From: JBBAFB01 sp041655595
Lineage (GTDB): Bacteria; Bacillota; DULZ01
NCBI GenBank assembly: GCA_041655595.1
Contig: JBBAFB010000020.1
Coordinates: 1-21,300, forward strand
Reading direction: 5' to 3'
DNA: 21,300 nucleotides
The notes under the pieces were generated by a model. It made no database searches. It was not told the DNA's origin and saw only the letters and a list, made by a program, of their open reading frames with translations. A program made the translations under genes and the position numbers. Position 1 is the stretch's first letter, and every line of letters starts with the position of its first letter. Positions 6,930 to 15,054 of the stretch are shown here, one piece after another.

Positions 6930-8625
6930 TTAACATCTTTTGTAATTCTCCTACTAAATCTTCAATCTTAACAGTTGTTTCTAAACCAGAGCGTCTATTT
7001 TTTATATCTACGGTTCCCTTTTGTATAGTTTTTTTCCCAACTGTTATTCGGAAAGGATATCCGTTCAAATCAGCATCCATAAATTTTACGCCGGCCCTTT
7101 CATCCCGATCATCTAACAAACATTCTATCCTTTCAGCTTGGAGCCTCTCATAAATTCTTTCCGCATTTTTACATTGCTGTTCGTCTTTGCTTGAAACAGG
7201 GATTATTGCAACCTGAAAGGGTGCTATAGACCGAGGCCAAATTATCCCGTTTTCATCATAGTTTTGCTCCACTGCCGCTGCCATAGTACGGGTAACACCT
7301 ATACCATAACATCCCATCACCATTTCACATGTATCGCCCTTTTCATCTAAAAACGTAGCCCCCATTGATTTGCTGTACACGGTTCCCAATTTAAATACTT
7401 GTCCTACTTCTATACCTCTGGCGCTGCTCAAAGGTCTTTGGCATAAAGGACACGGATCACCTGCCCTAACTTGTATAAAATCACCTACTACTGTAGCTTT
7501 ATAATCTCTTGGATAGTTTAAATTAATATAATGCATTTCTGGCTCATTCGCTCCCGTCACCCCATTTGCGATCGAGGCCGCCTCACGATCCAAATAGATC
7601 GGTATGTTTTCTAAGGAGACCGGACCAATAGACCCGACATGGACGCCACCCAGGCTTTCTAAAAGATCCTCCCCGGGTAGTTCCAACTCCAAACAACCAA
7701 TTTCATTTTTTAGTTTTATTTCGTTAACGTCCCTATCGCCTCTTACCACAACGGCTACTGGTTCAGAATCAGCTAAATATACCAAGGTTTTTAAAGTCTT
7801 TTCAATGGAAATTTGCATAAATTCAATTAAATCCAAAATGGTTTTTACTCCCGGAGTTGCTACTTTATCTAGGGGAAGTACCTGTTCCCGACCTAAATCT
7901 TCCACTATTACCCCTTCTGCCCTTTCCACATTGGCGGCATAATCACAGCTCTCACAATAAACGATTTCAGCCTCACCGGAACCTGCCAGTACAACAAACT
8001 CATGGGAACGGTTTCCACCGATTGCCCCGGAATCTGCCTCAACAGCCCTGAATCCTAGGCCGCAGCGACTAAATATATTAGTGTAAGCTTGATACATCTT
8101 TTGGTAACTTTTTTCGAGACCTTCCTCATCTTTGTCAAAGGAATACAAATCCTTCATAATAAATTCTCTACCACGCATTAAACCAAATCGGGGTCTTCTC
8201 TCATCTCGGTATTTATTTTGTATTTGAAACAACAAAAGCGGCAATTGTTTATATGAATTTACTTCCTTTTTGACGAGATCCGTTATAATTTCTTCATGGG
8301 TTGGGCCCAAACAAAACTCCCTACCATGCCGATCCTTAAGCCGGAATAGTTCATCCCCGTAAACATGCCAGCGGCCACTTTTTAGCCACAATTCCGCAGG
8401 CTGTATTATAGGCAGATACAGTTCCTGTCCACCTGCTTTATTCATTTCTTCCCTGACTATTTGAGTTATTTTTTCTACTACCCTCAGACCCATTGGCAAA
8501 AGCGTATAAACCCCGGCCGCAACCTTTCTCATATATCCTGCCCTTAATAAAAGTTGGTGACTTATTATTTCCGCTTCAGCAGGTACATCCCTTAATGTAG
8601 GAACTAACATTTTACTTAATCGCAT
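6916..8625 (-). CDS. proS: prolyl-tRNA synthetase (bacterial type with editing insertion)
   Basis: ProRS charges tRNA-Pro in the cytoplasm. The 569-aa protein has the bacterial architecture. It starts with MRLSKMLVPTLRDVPAEAE and the class II motif 1 region. Motif 2 follows as YRDERRPRFGLMRGREFIMKD, together with CLGPTHEEIITDLV. An inserted INS domain (about residues 225-400) carries the editing site for mischarged Ala-tRNA. Motif 3 is GCYGIGVTRTMAAAVEQ, and the C-terminal anticodon-binding domain ends near the stop. Two Cys pairs (CESC after motif 2, CPLC later) flank the INS region as in many homologues. GGGAGGAGA precedes the ATG, 18 bases after ispG. No T-box leader is visible, consistent with its place inside an operon. 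Confidence 0.98.
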   Translation of the reverse strand: MRLSKMLVPTLRDVPAEAEIISHQLLLRAGYMRKVAAGVYTLLPMGLRVVEKITQIVREEMNKAGGQELYLPIIQPAELWLKSGRWHVYGDELFRLKDRHGREFCLGPTHEEIITDLVKKEVNSYKQLPLLLFQIQNKYRDERRPRFGLMRGREFIMKDLYSFDKDEEGLEKSYQKMYQAYTNIFSRCGLGFRAVEADSGAIGGNRSHEFVVLAGSGEAEIVYCESCDYAANVERAEGVIVEDLGREQVLPLDKVATPGVKTILDLIEFMQISIEKTLKTLVYLADSEPVAVVVRGDRDVNEIKLKNEIGCLELELPGEDLLESLGGVHVGSIGPVSLENIPIYLDREAASIANGVTGANEPEMHYINLNYPRDYKATVVGDFIQVRAGDPCPLCQRPLSSARGIEVGQVFKLGTVYSKSMGATFLDEKGDTCEMVMGCYGIGVTRTMAAAVEQNYDENGIIWPRSIAPFQVAIIPVSSKDEQQCKNAERIYERLQAERIECLLDDRDERAGVKFMDADLNGYPFRITVGKKTIQKGTVDIKNRRSGLETTVKIEDLVGELQKMLKNNY

Positions 8626-8643
8626 ATATTCTCCTCCCGCCAG

Positions 8644-9705
8644 TTAAATCATCTTATTAATTTCTTTAAACAGAGAGTCTACCAATTCTGTTTGAGGTAC
8701 CTTTGCAATAATTTCTCCCTTTTTAAAAACCAATCCAAAACCTTTGCCGCCCGCAATCCCCACATCGGCTTGTTTTGCTTCTCCCGGACCGTTTACGGCA
8801 CACCCCATAATTGCTACTCTAAGAGGCTTTTCTATACCTTCCAAACGATCTTCCACCTCTACTGCCAACTTCAGCAAATCTATTTGACAACGGCCGCAAG
8901 TTGGGCAAGATATTAACTCCACTCCTTTTTCCCGAAGTCCCAGTGCTTTTAAAATTTCAAAACCTATTTTAACTTCCATTTTTGGATCGCCTGTAATTGA
9001 TACTCTAATTGTATCCCCGATACCTTCACCCAATAGAATACCCAAGCCAATTGAAGATTTAACTGATGAAACAATTAAAGTACCTGCTTCGGTCACCCCC
9101 AAATGTAACGGGTAAGGAACTTGCTTAGCCAGACTGCGATAGGCCTCAACCATTAAAGGTACATTCGAAGCCTTTAGGGATATTTTAATCAGCCGGAAAT
9201 TACTTTGCTCTAAGATATCTACATGTCCCAAGGCACTTTCAACCATCGCCTCCGGGGTTATACCGTGATATTGATCCAATAGCTTTTTCTCTAAGGAACC
9301 GGCATTTACACCAATTCTAATGGGTATATTCAAGTCCCTGGCCATAGCCGTAACTTGTTGCACCTTTTCTTTACTGCCAATATTGCCCGGATTAATTCTA
9401 AGTCCGTCTACTCCACTGTTCATAGCTAAAAGTGCAAGGCGATGATCAAAATGTATATCGGCAATGATTGGAATGTGAACCCTCTGTTTTATTGATTTGA
9501 TAGCTTGAGCGGCCTCCTCATCTACTACGGCAAGTCTAACTATCTCACAACCGACCTGTTCCAAATCTAAAATTTGTTGAACGGTACTGTCTATATCGCG
9601 AGTATCTGTATTGGTCATGGACTGAACTGAAACCGGGTGTTCGCCCCCAATAAAAACTTGACCCACGCGTATTTCTTTACTTTTTCTGCGAACGGAAGGT
9701 AACAT
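8644..9705 (-). CDS. ispG: (E)-4-hydroxy-3-methylbut-2-enyl-diphosphate synthase IspG
   Basis: IspG is the 4Fe-4S enzyme that reduces MEcPP to HMBPP in the MEP isoprenoid pathway. From the ATG at 9705 (353 aa) the N-terminal TIM barrel shows VSVQSMTNTDTRDIDSTVQQI and GLRINPGNIG, and the C-terminal domain carries the cluster ligands: CPTC (Cys267, Cys270), Cys302 in GCAVNGPGE and Glu309. The frame is open to a TTG at 9729, but that would overlap rseP. The ATG at 9705 has GGGGTG 5 bases upstream and leaves a 10-base gap. It follows rseP and precedes proS, an order common in Clostridia. With dxr in the same cluster, two MEP enzymes are co-transcribed here. Confidence 0.97.
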   Translation of the reverse strand: MLPSVRRKSKEIRVGQVFIGGEHPVSVQSMTNTDTRDIDSTVQQILDLEQVGCEIVRLAVVDEEAAQAIKSIKQRVHIPIIADIHFDHRLALLAMNSGVDGLRINPGNIGSKEKVQQVTAMARDLNIPIRIGVNAGSLEKKLLDQYHGITPEAMVESALGHVDILEQSNFRLIKISLKASNVPLMVEAYRSLAKQVPYPLHLGVTEAGTLIVSSVKSSIGLGILLGEGIGDTIRVSITGDPKMEVKIGFEILKALGLREKGVELISCPTCGRCQIDLLKLAVEVEDRLEGIEKPLRVAIMGCAVNGPGEAKQADVGIAGGKGFGLVFKKGEIIAKVPQTELVDSLFKEINKMI

Positions 9706-9715
9706 GAGAACACCC

Positions 9716-10741
9716 CTATTCCCCAACAATTCTCCAAATATCTTTATAAGTAATCAACAACATTAGCCCAATTAGCAACACAAACCCAACAAAGTGAAAG
9801 AAATTCTCCCTTTCCGGCTTAATGGGTTTTCCCCTTAAACCTTCGATGCCCAAGAAAACAAGCCTACTTCCATCCAAAGCGGGGATGGGAAATAGATTTA
9901 TGATACCAAGATTGAGACTTAGCATAGCTGCAAATTTAATGATCGTTCCAATCCCAAATTCCATCACATCTCCAACTATTTGAACCATTCCTACAGGCCC
10001 GGCAACATCGGCCGGTATTAATCCGCCTAACATCATGCCTAATTGCTGAATTATAAATACCCCCAAAGCTACAGATGAGGAGATACCAAGCCAAATGGAT
10101 TCGAAAAAGCCTTTCCTTTCAAATGAGCGTTTGATGCCTATCATCCCGACATTTTCAGTTGCATCTAATGTGCTCCTTAGAGTTAATTCAAACTGCCGGC
10201 TACCTCTTAGAACTAAGATATCCAAGTCGTGTTCAGGTTTGTTGCGTATAATGTTTGTTAAATCATTCCATGTCGAGGTTTCTATGCCGTTGATAGCCAG
10301 TATTTGGTCCCCGGCCATCAGCCCGGCCTGTTCCGCTACTCCCCCTTTTACAACACCCGCAATCCGGTTACTGTTTGATTCCACCCCTATTCCCATAAAA
10401 AAAACGATAAATAAAAATATTGCAAGAACAAAATTCATTAAACTTCCTGCAGCAATAACGCCCATTCTTTGCCCGACAGTTCTAGTATTAAAACCGCGCG
10501 GATCGGTTGTTTCTCCACCTTCCATCCCGGCCATGCGATTAAATCCCCCAACGGGAAATGCCCGTAAAGAATACAAAGTTTCTTCGGTCTGTTTGGCAAA
10601 AACAACCGGCCCCATTCCCAAAGCAAATTCCTGTACCCGTATACCGACCTTTTTTGCAACCAAAAAATGCCCCAATTCATGCACAAAAATTAACAAACCT
10701 AATATTAAAATAGTAATTATTATAGACATCAAGACGGACAC
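9716..10741 (-). CDS. rseP: RIP metalloprotease RseP (site-2 protease family)
   Basis: This is an intramembrane zinc protease that cleaves anti-sigma factors and signal peptides within the membrane. The 341-aa protein has HELGH at 21-25 in the first membrane helix and a second helix around 93-118. A PDZ domain follows at about 125-190 (GGVAEQAGLMAGDQILAINGIE), and the third zinc-ligand region FPIPALDGSR has LDG at 289-291 in the next helix. The last helix ends shortly before the C-terminus. The GTG at 10741 is preceded by AAGGAAGGTGA. An ATG four codons downstream is an alternative. It sits 18 bases after dxr, in the conserved uppS-cdsA-dxr-rseP order. Confidence 0.97.
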   Translation of the reverse strand: MSVLMSIIITILILGLLIFVHELGHFLVAKKVGIRVQEFALGMGPVVFAKQTEETLYSLRAFPVGGFNRMAGMEGGETTDPRGFNTRTVGQRMGVIAAGSLMNFVLAIFLFIVFFMGIGVESNSNRIAGVVKGGVAEQAGLMAGDQILAINGIETSTWNDLTNIIRNKPEHDLDILVLRGSRQFELTLRSTLDATENVGMIGIKRSFERKGFFESIWLGISSSVALGVFIIQQLGMMLGGLIPADVAGPVGMVQIVGDVMEFGIGTIIKFAAMLSLNLGIINLFPIPALDGSRLVFLGIEGLRGKPIKPERENFFHFVGFVLLIGLMLLITYKDIWRIVGE

Positions 10742-10759
10742 TAAATCACCTTCCTTTCC

Positions 10760-11923
10760 TTATCTCATTTTTCCGATCAAAGCTGATACATTATCCCTTG
10801 CTGTAGCATCGGCTTCCAGTATTGCCTCTAAACTTGGGTTATATATCACTGAATGTTGACTCATAGCGGTTTCTACCACCCGCCAAATATCTGTGAACCC
10901 AATTCGCCTGTCCAAAAAGCTTGCCACCGCAACTTCATTTGCGGCATTTAATACTGCCGGCATAGTGCCACCGGTTTTTCCTGCTCGGTACGCCAAATCC
11001 AAGGCGGGGAATAATTCCGTATTCGGCTCCTCAAAGGTTAGGCCAACTAGTATTTTAGGGTTCAACCTTTCTTCATAGGAGCATTGCCACCTTTCCGGAT
11101 AGCTTAAAGCATATTGAATAGGTAGCTGCATATTTGGCGGAGCCATTTGGGCCATAATTGAACCGTCAATATATTCAACCATCGAATGGATAATACTTTC
11201 AGGATGTATAACCACTTTGATTCGATCGAAATCTACCTTAAACAAGTGTTTAGCTTCTATTACCTCTAAACCCTTATTCATCATTGTTGCGGAGTCAACA
11301 GTAATCTTGCGCCCCATTTCCCAATTTGGATGTTTTAGGCTCTGTTCCACGGAAACATTTTTAAGCTGATCAGCCGTTAAGCTCCTAAACGGCCCTCCAG
11401 AGGCCGTTAAGATAATGTTTCTTACATCCTCCATTCTGTTTCCCTGTAAGCATTGAAAAATCGCAGAATGCTCACTGTCAACCGGCAAAAGATTGACGGC
11501 GTATTTTTCTACTGCGTTCATTACTAATTCACCTGCGGCAACTAGGGTCTCTTTATTGGCAAGTGCGATATTTTTCCCGGCTTCAATGGCCTTTAAAGTG
11601 GGCAATAAACCTGCAACCCCGGAAAGCCCCGTTATTACCGTTTCAACTTCCTCAGCTACTACCCCTTGGTGAAGTTGATCTTGCCCGGAAAAAATCTGTA
11701 CAGGATAGTTACCCAGCTTATTTTTAAGATGATTTCCTTTTTCCCGATCGGCTACTATAGCAATTTTAGGTTTATACTTTATAATCTGTTCTTCTAATAA
11801 CTCAATGTTTTTACCTGCCGCCAAGGAAATAATTTTGAATTTTTCAGGAAAAAAATCAATGACCGCTAATGTCTGTCGCCCAATTGAACCTGTAGAACCC
11901 AGCAAAGCTATTCCTGTTGCCAT
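10760..11923 (-). CDS. dxr: 1-deoxy-D-xylulose-5-phosphate reductoisomerase Dxr
   Basis: Dxr makes MEP from DXP with NADPH, the committed step of the MEP pathway. The 387-aa protein starts with the NADPH-binding GSTGSIG at 9-15. It carries ALANKETLVAAGE, the metal/substrate site DSEHSAIFQCL, SGGPF, and the signature HPNWEMGRKITVDSATMMNKGLEVIEAKHLF. Its C-terminal four-helix domain is complete. GGAGGGA lies before the ATG, partly inside the end of the preceding membrane-protein gene, whose stop is 2 bases upstream. Length and motifs are all standard. Confidence 0.98.
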   Translation of the reverse strand: MATGIALLGSTGSIGRQTLAVIDFFPEKFKIISLAAGKNIELLEEQIIKYKPKIAIVADREKGNHLKNKLGNYPVQIFSGQDQLHQGVVAEEVETVITGLSGVAGLLPTLKAIEAGKNIALANKETLVAAGELVMNAVEKYAVNLLPVDSEHSAIFQCLQGNRMEDVRNIILTASGGPFRSLTADQLKNVSVEQSLKHPNWEMGRKITVDSATMMNKGLEVIEAKHLFKVDFDRIKVVIHPESIIHSMVEYIDGSIMAQMAPPNMQLPIQYALSYPERWQCSYEERLNPKILVGLTFEEPNTELFPALDLAYRAGKTGGTMPAVLNAANEVAVASFLDRRIGFTDIWRVVETAMSQHSVIYNPSLEAILEADATARDNVSALIGKMR

Positions 11924-11925
11924 TT

Positions 11926-13017
11926 TTATGGTTTCCCTCCGTCAAAGGCATAATACCGCCATATATTTTTAATAATGACCACCAAAATAGGGCCGATCAA
12001 AATGCCCACCACCCCAAAAAGCTTAAGCCCGACATAAAAAGAAATCAGTATTTCCAAGGGATGGATACCAATGTTATCACCAATAATTTTTGGCTGCAAT
12101 AATTGGCGTGCTAACGAAATTACACTATATAAAACAGCTAAAGCAATTGCTAATTTGGTTTGTCCTGTAAAGAAGGCTACCAATAGCCAAGGAACCAGGA
12201 TTAAGCCCGGTCCGATAATCGGCAACAAATCTAAAATACCAATTATTAAAGTCAGCAACAAAGCATAATCTATTTTTAATAAATAAAGCCCTATTAAAGT
12301 TTGCCCCATCGTAATCAACATTAAAACTAATTGGGCCCTGATATAGCCAATAATCGCCGTGCCGGCCTCCCGGCCCACCTGATTAAAAAATCCGGCTAAA
12401 TTTTTGGGCAAAAATGCGGTCACTGCATTTTTTATTTCATCTTTATCTTTACTAAAGAAAAATGAAGCAAGAAAAGCAAATAACAAAACTAAAATAACAT
12501 TTGGGATGGCAGTCATAGTCGCCAAAGTCCAATTTAAAAGGGAGAGGGCTTTTGTTGAAGCTCCTTCTAATTGTTCCAGCATTGCTCCGTACAGATCCGG
12601 CGGCAAGTCCAGTGAAAAGTACATAATCCGTGCCTGGCTGAGGGTATACTCCAACCAAATAATTGCTTTTTCTGCATACTCCGGAAAAGTTACAGATAGT
12701 TTTATCAGCTCGGTAATTCCCCTGGTGACAACCCAAATAATTGCCGTTAAAATACCCCCCACTATTATCAATAGAGTACCAAAAACGCTGATGCCACGCG
12801 GCAGCTTAAGCTTTTGTGAAACATACTGAACTATCGGGTCAAATAAAACCGCCAACAGCAAGCCTAAGACAAAGGGTAAGACTAAAGGCATAATAAAATT
12901 AAAGCTTGCAATTGCCGCCGGCATTAAATAATAATAAAGCAGAAACGCAACTAAAGACCAAAGCAACACCTTGCCTGCCAATACCAAATTTGCTTTGTCA
13001 TCATTATTACTAGCCAT
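11926..13017 (-). CDS. YtvI/AI-2E-type multispanning membrane protein
   Basis: This 363-aa integral membrane protein belongs to the PF01594 (AI-2E transporter/YtvI) family. About eight hydrophobic segments are visible, grouped as three near the N-terminus, a soluble stretch around residues 100-170, and the rest in the C-terminal half. The C-terminal half has the family's typical ILDLLPIIGPGLILVPW and QPKIIGDNIGIHPLEILISF. The closest functional label is the YtvI group, which is linked to sporulation in Bacillus; transport substrates of this group are unknown. AAAGAGGTG precedes the ATG. The gene lies between cdsA and dxr, two genes that are normally adjacent. A link to lipid or envelope metabolism is only an inference from the neighbours. 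Confidence 0.85.
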   Translation of the reverse strand: MASNNDDKANLVLAGKVLLWSLVAFLLYYYLMPAAIASFNFIMPLVLPFVLGLLLAVLFDPIVQYVSQKLKLPRGISVFGTLLIIVGGILTAIIWVVTRGITELIKLSVTFPEYAEKAIIWLEYTLSQARIMYFSLDLPPDLYGAMLEQLEGASTKALSLLNWTLATMTAIPNVILVLLFAFLASFFFSKDKDEIKNAVTAFLPKNLAGFFNQVGREAGTAIIGYIRAQLVLMLITMGQTLIGLYLLKIDYALLLTLIIGILDLLPIIGPGLILVPWLLVAFFTGQTKLAIALAVLYSVISLARQLLQPKIIGDNIGIHPLEILISFYVGLKLFGVVGILIGPILVVIIKNIWRYYAFDGGKP

Positions 13018-13028
13018 CTTGCACCTCT

Positions 13029-13823
13029 TTACAATGAAAATATCTGTATGTAATAGTAAACCAGCGGTGCTACTAAAAGCAAGCTATCCAACCGGTCCAA
13101 AATGCCGCCGTGACCTGGTATCAAATCTCCGGAATCCTTTGCATTGCTCAGCCTTTTCAGACCGGATTCCAGCAAATCTCCCATTGACCCCACAATTGCT
13201 GCCAGCAAGCCAAGGAGACCCCACATAATATGCATTTTGCCCGAAAATATGTATCCAAAAACCACAGCAACTCCGGTTGTAAAGATTACACCACCCCAAA
13301 AGCCTTCCACACTTTTTTTGGGACTGAGTTTAGGACAAAGGCGATGCTTACCGAAGGTGCTCCCTACAAAAAAAGCAGCCGAATCATTTGACCACGTTAA
13401 TAAAAAAACCAACAAAACAAACATCCAGCCTTCAGTGTTTATTTCTCGAATTTTAAGTAAATAACTAAACAGGCCTCCAATATAAAAAGCACCAAAAAAG
13501 GTGATTGATAAATCCAACAAATCATTTTCGGGAAATTTCCACAAAAACAGGAACACCGAAACAAAAAAAAGTATTAACAGCGCGATGGGTAAAAACTTCC
13601 CTTGCCAAAAATATACGCCAAATAAAATCCAGCTAAAACCGATTAAATAACCCAGCCCAACCAACGGACGGGTACCCATTCCTTCTGCTAGACGAAAAAA
13701 CTCAAACATACCCAACCCGACTGCCAACAAAGAAGCTATCGCAAGAAAAAAACCAGCATAATAAAAGACCACCAGCACAATAGGGATACCTACTAAAGCG
13801 GTAAATATGCGTTGCAGTAACAT
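13029..13823 (-). CDS. cdsA: phosphatidate cytidylyltransferase CdsA
   Basis: CdsA makes CDP-diacylglycerol from phosphatidate and CTP at the membrane, the precursor of bacterial phospholipids. From the ATG at 13823 it is a 264-aa protein with about seven or eight transmembrane segments and the C-terminal CTP-transferase signature KRLSNAKDSGDLIPGHGGIL followed by DRLDS, including the KD, PGHGG and DRxD residues. The frame extends to a GTG at 13832, but that GTG is part of the GGGGTG Shine-Dalgarno of the ATG. It starts 15 bases after uppS. All key motif residues are present. Confidence 0.97.
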   Translation of the reverse strand: MLLQRIFTALVGIPIVLVVFYYAGFFLAIASLLAVGLGMFEFFRLAEGMGTRPLVGLGYLIGFSWILFGVYFWQGKFLPIALLILFFVSVFLFLWKFPENDLLDLSITFFGAFYIGGLFSYLLKIREINTEGWMFVLLVFLLTWSNDSAAFFVGSTFGKHRLCPKLSPKKSVEGFWGGVIFTTGVAVVFGYIFSGKMHIMWGLLGLLAAIVGSMGDLLESGLKRLSNAKDSGDLIPGHGGILDRLDSLLLVAPLVYYYIQIFSL

Positions 13824-13838
13824 TTTTAACACCCCACA

Positions 13839-14609
13839 TTATATATCTAGACCACCGAAACGCCGGTTTCTAATTTGGTAGTCTTGGATGGCTTCCACTA
13901 GATCTTTCTTTTTAAAATCCGGCCACAGAACATCCGTTACCCAAAACTCTGAGTAAGCAGTTTGCCACAACAAAAAATTGCTTAATCTGTATTCGCCTGA
14001 AGGTCTGATTAACAAATCCGGATCAGGCTGACCGCTGGTAAACAAGTGTTTTTCTAAAAGGAATTCTGAAATATCTTCCTTCCGTAGTTCCCCGCTTTGC
14101 AGAAGCCCGGCTATGTTTTTAAAAGCGCGAACCATTTCCGCACGCCCACCGTAATTTAGTGCTAAGTTAAAAGTTAGTTTGTCATTATTTTTTGTCATTA
14201 AAACAGCCTTTTCAATCTCGTTAACAACAGTAGGCGGTAAACTGGCTATGTCTCCTATAGGATTTATTTTTACCCCCTGCTTGTTTAATTCTTTGATTTC
14301 ACTTTGCATGTACTCTATTAAGAGATTCATTAAAACATCAATTTCCTGCTTAGGTCGCTTCCAATTCTCCGTTGAAAAAGCATAAACCGTAAGTATTTTT
14401 ACTTCTAATTCTACGCAGGCCTTTACAATATCTCGCAAGGCTTCAACACCTTGGCGATGCCCAAAGGTTCGGGGTAAACCACGTTTTTCCGCCCAGCGGC
14501 CATTACCATCCATGATAATCGCGATATGATTCGGTAGGCCATTTTTAAACTGAATAGAAGTTGGGCTTGGCTGTTCCTTGTTTTTGCTTTTTCTCAAAAA
14601 ATCAAACAT
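13839..14609 (-). CDS. uppS: undecaprenyl diphosphate synthase UppS
   Basis: This cis-prenyltransferase adds eight isopentenyl units to farnesyl diphosphate to make the C55 carrier for peptidoglycan and other wall polymers. The 256-aa protein shows HIAIIMDGNGRWA with catalytic Asp34, GHRQGVEALRDIV, AFSTENWKRP, and the C-terminal substrate-binding segment IRPSGEYRLSNFLLWQTAYSEFW (about 201-223). The Thr that usually follows Ile-Arg in this last motif is Pro here. GGAG lies 8 bases before the ATG. The first 25 residues are a variable polar extension. Upstream is a terminator-like hairpin with no promoter between it and the gene, so expression must depend on read-through. Confidence 0.96.
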   Translation of the reverse strand: MFDFLRKSKNKEQPSPTSIQFKNGLPNHIAIIMDGNGRWAEKRGLPRTFGHRQGVEALRDIVKACVELEVKILTVYAFSTENWKRPKQEIDVLMNLLIEYMQSEIKELNKQGVKINPIGDIASLPPTVVNEIEKAVLMTKNNDKLTFNLALNYGGRAEMVRAFKNIAGLLQSGELRKEDISEFLLEKHLFTSGQPDPDLLIRPSGEYRLSNFLLWQTAYSEFWVTDVLWPDFKKKDLVEAIQDYQIRNRRFGGLDI

Positions 14610-14641
14610 CTCGTAATCTCCTGAAACAATGAATTTTAGAA

Positions 14642-14670
14642 ATTAAACCCCCTCCGCGAGGGGGTTTAAT
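14642..14670 (-). terminator. GC-rich hairpin before uppS: terminator or attenuator
   Basis: The minus strand forms a perfect 13-bp stem ATTAAACCCCCTC / GAGGGGGTTTAAT with a 3-base loop. After it comes TTCTAAAATT, so the U-rich part is short and partly inside the stem. It lies about 170 bases after the last gene of the pyrH-frr transcript and 32 bases before the uppS ATG. No promoter fits in those 32 bases, so full termination would silence uppS; partial read-through is the simplest reading. Confidence 0.75.
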
Positions 14671-14729
14671 GATCACCTAGCTTCTCACTGCTAAAAAGCA
14701 GCAGCCGGCCATTTACATCAAAAGTATAC
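14671..14729 (-). promoter_or_regulatory. weak possible promoter (TATACT) and small hairpin upstream of uppS
   Basis: TATACT (minus strand, 14728-14723) is a good -10, but the matching -35 position 17 bases upstream reads TTTTAA, only half of consensus. A start near 14715 would produce a leader containing a 5-bp hairpin (CTGCT/AGCAG, 14688-14701) followed by the strong hairpin at 14642-14670. The promoter call is weak. Confidence 0.3.
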
Positions 14730-14808
14730 ACTATTTCTAAGGTAATTAAAAATAGTATTAATCTAAATCGAAGCCTTAACTATTTCCTCGGGGAGCTGGG
14801 AAATAGTT
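14730..14808 (-). repeat. tandem hairpins with the same arm sequences
   Basis: Two adjacent inverted repeats share nearly identical arms. The first, AACTATTTCC / GGAAATAGTT, spans 14778-14808 with an 11-base loop; the second, ACTATTT / AAATAGT, spans 14730-14756 with a 13-base loop. Because the arms are alike, the 5' arm of the first could also pair with the 3' arm of the second. Neither is followed by a T-run, so they are not ordinary terminators. They lie in the non-coding stretch between the small PASTA-like gene and uppS. Confidence 0.55.
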
Positions 14809-14844
14809 TGCTTTCTTTAATTGTATCCAAGACCCTTACTGCCC

Positions 14845-15054
14845 TTAGCTGCTTAATAGTGACTTAAACTTAACAACTACCAAATCAATTTGGTTGTCAC
14901 CACAGTTTTTTTGCCTGACTATACGGGTTTCGCCTTCTTTTGATGCATTGGGAGCTAGGGTAAGAAATATTTTTCCCAATTTAAAGCCATTCCGTTCCAG
15001 AATTACTTTTCCCTCATCAAGTTTCAAACCCCTTAAATCCAGTTCTTTACCCAT
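14845..15054 (-). CDS. small PASTA-like protein of unknown function
   Basis: This 69-aa product has no signal peptide, membrane helix or cysteine motif (a single Cys). It opens MGKELDLRGLKLDEGKVILE and continues with NGFKLGKIFLTLAPN, then RIVRQKNCGDNQIDLVVVKF. The order (D-L-x-G-L, helix, N-G-F, later I-V-R-Q, then a final hydrophobic strand) resembles a single PASTA repeat, a fold known from penicillin-binding proteins and PrkC-type kinases. That is a pattern match by eye only. The ATG directly follows the frr stop (TAAATG), so translation is probably coupled. Codon use looks like that of its neighbours. It is followed by structured non-coding sequence and then uppS. Confidence 0.7.
   Translation of the reverse strand: MGKELDLRGLKLDEGKVILERNGFKLGKIFLTLAPNASKEGETRIVRQKNCGDNQIDLVVVKFKSLLSS

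Noticed and set aside
8626..8643. T-box leader for proS
   Set aside because: Only 17 bases separate ispG and proS, so there is no space for a leader.
10095..10859. A 254-codon plus-strand open frame opposite rseP
   Set aside because: It is fully antisense to a convincing RseP with all catalytic motifs, has a Lys/Thr/Pro-rich, non-family composition, and has no ribosome binding context.
11825..11855. A CodY-box-like AATTTTTCAGGAAAAAA in dxr and similar AT-rich half-sites in hslU
   Set aside because: They have an inserted base or lack one half of the AATTTTCWGAAAATT palindrome and lie inside coding sequence far from any start; chance matches in AT-rich DNA.
14610..14844. T-box or other known riboswitch upstream of uppS
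   Set aside because: No T-box sequence (AGGGTGG), specifier-loop arrangement or recognisable aptamer core is present; kept only as an unclassified structured region.
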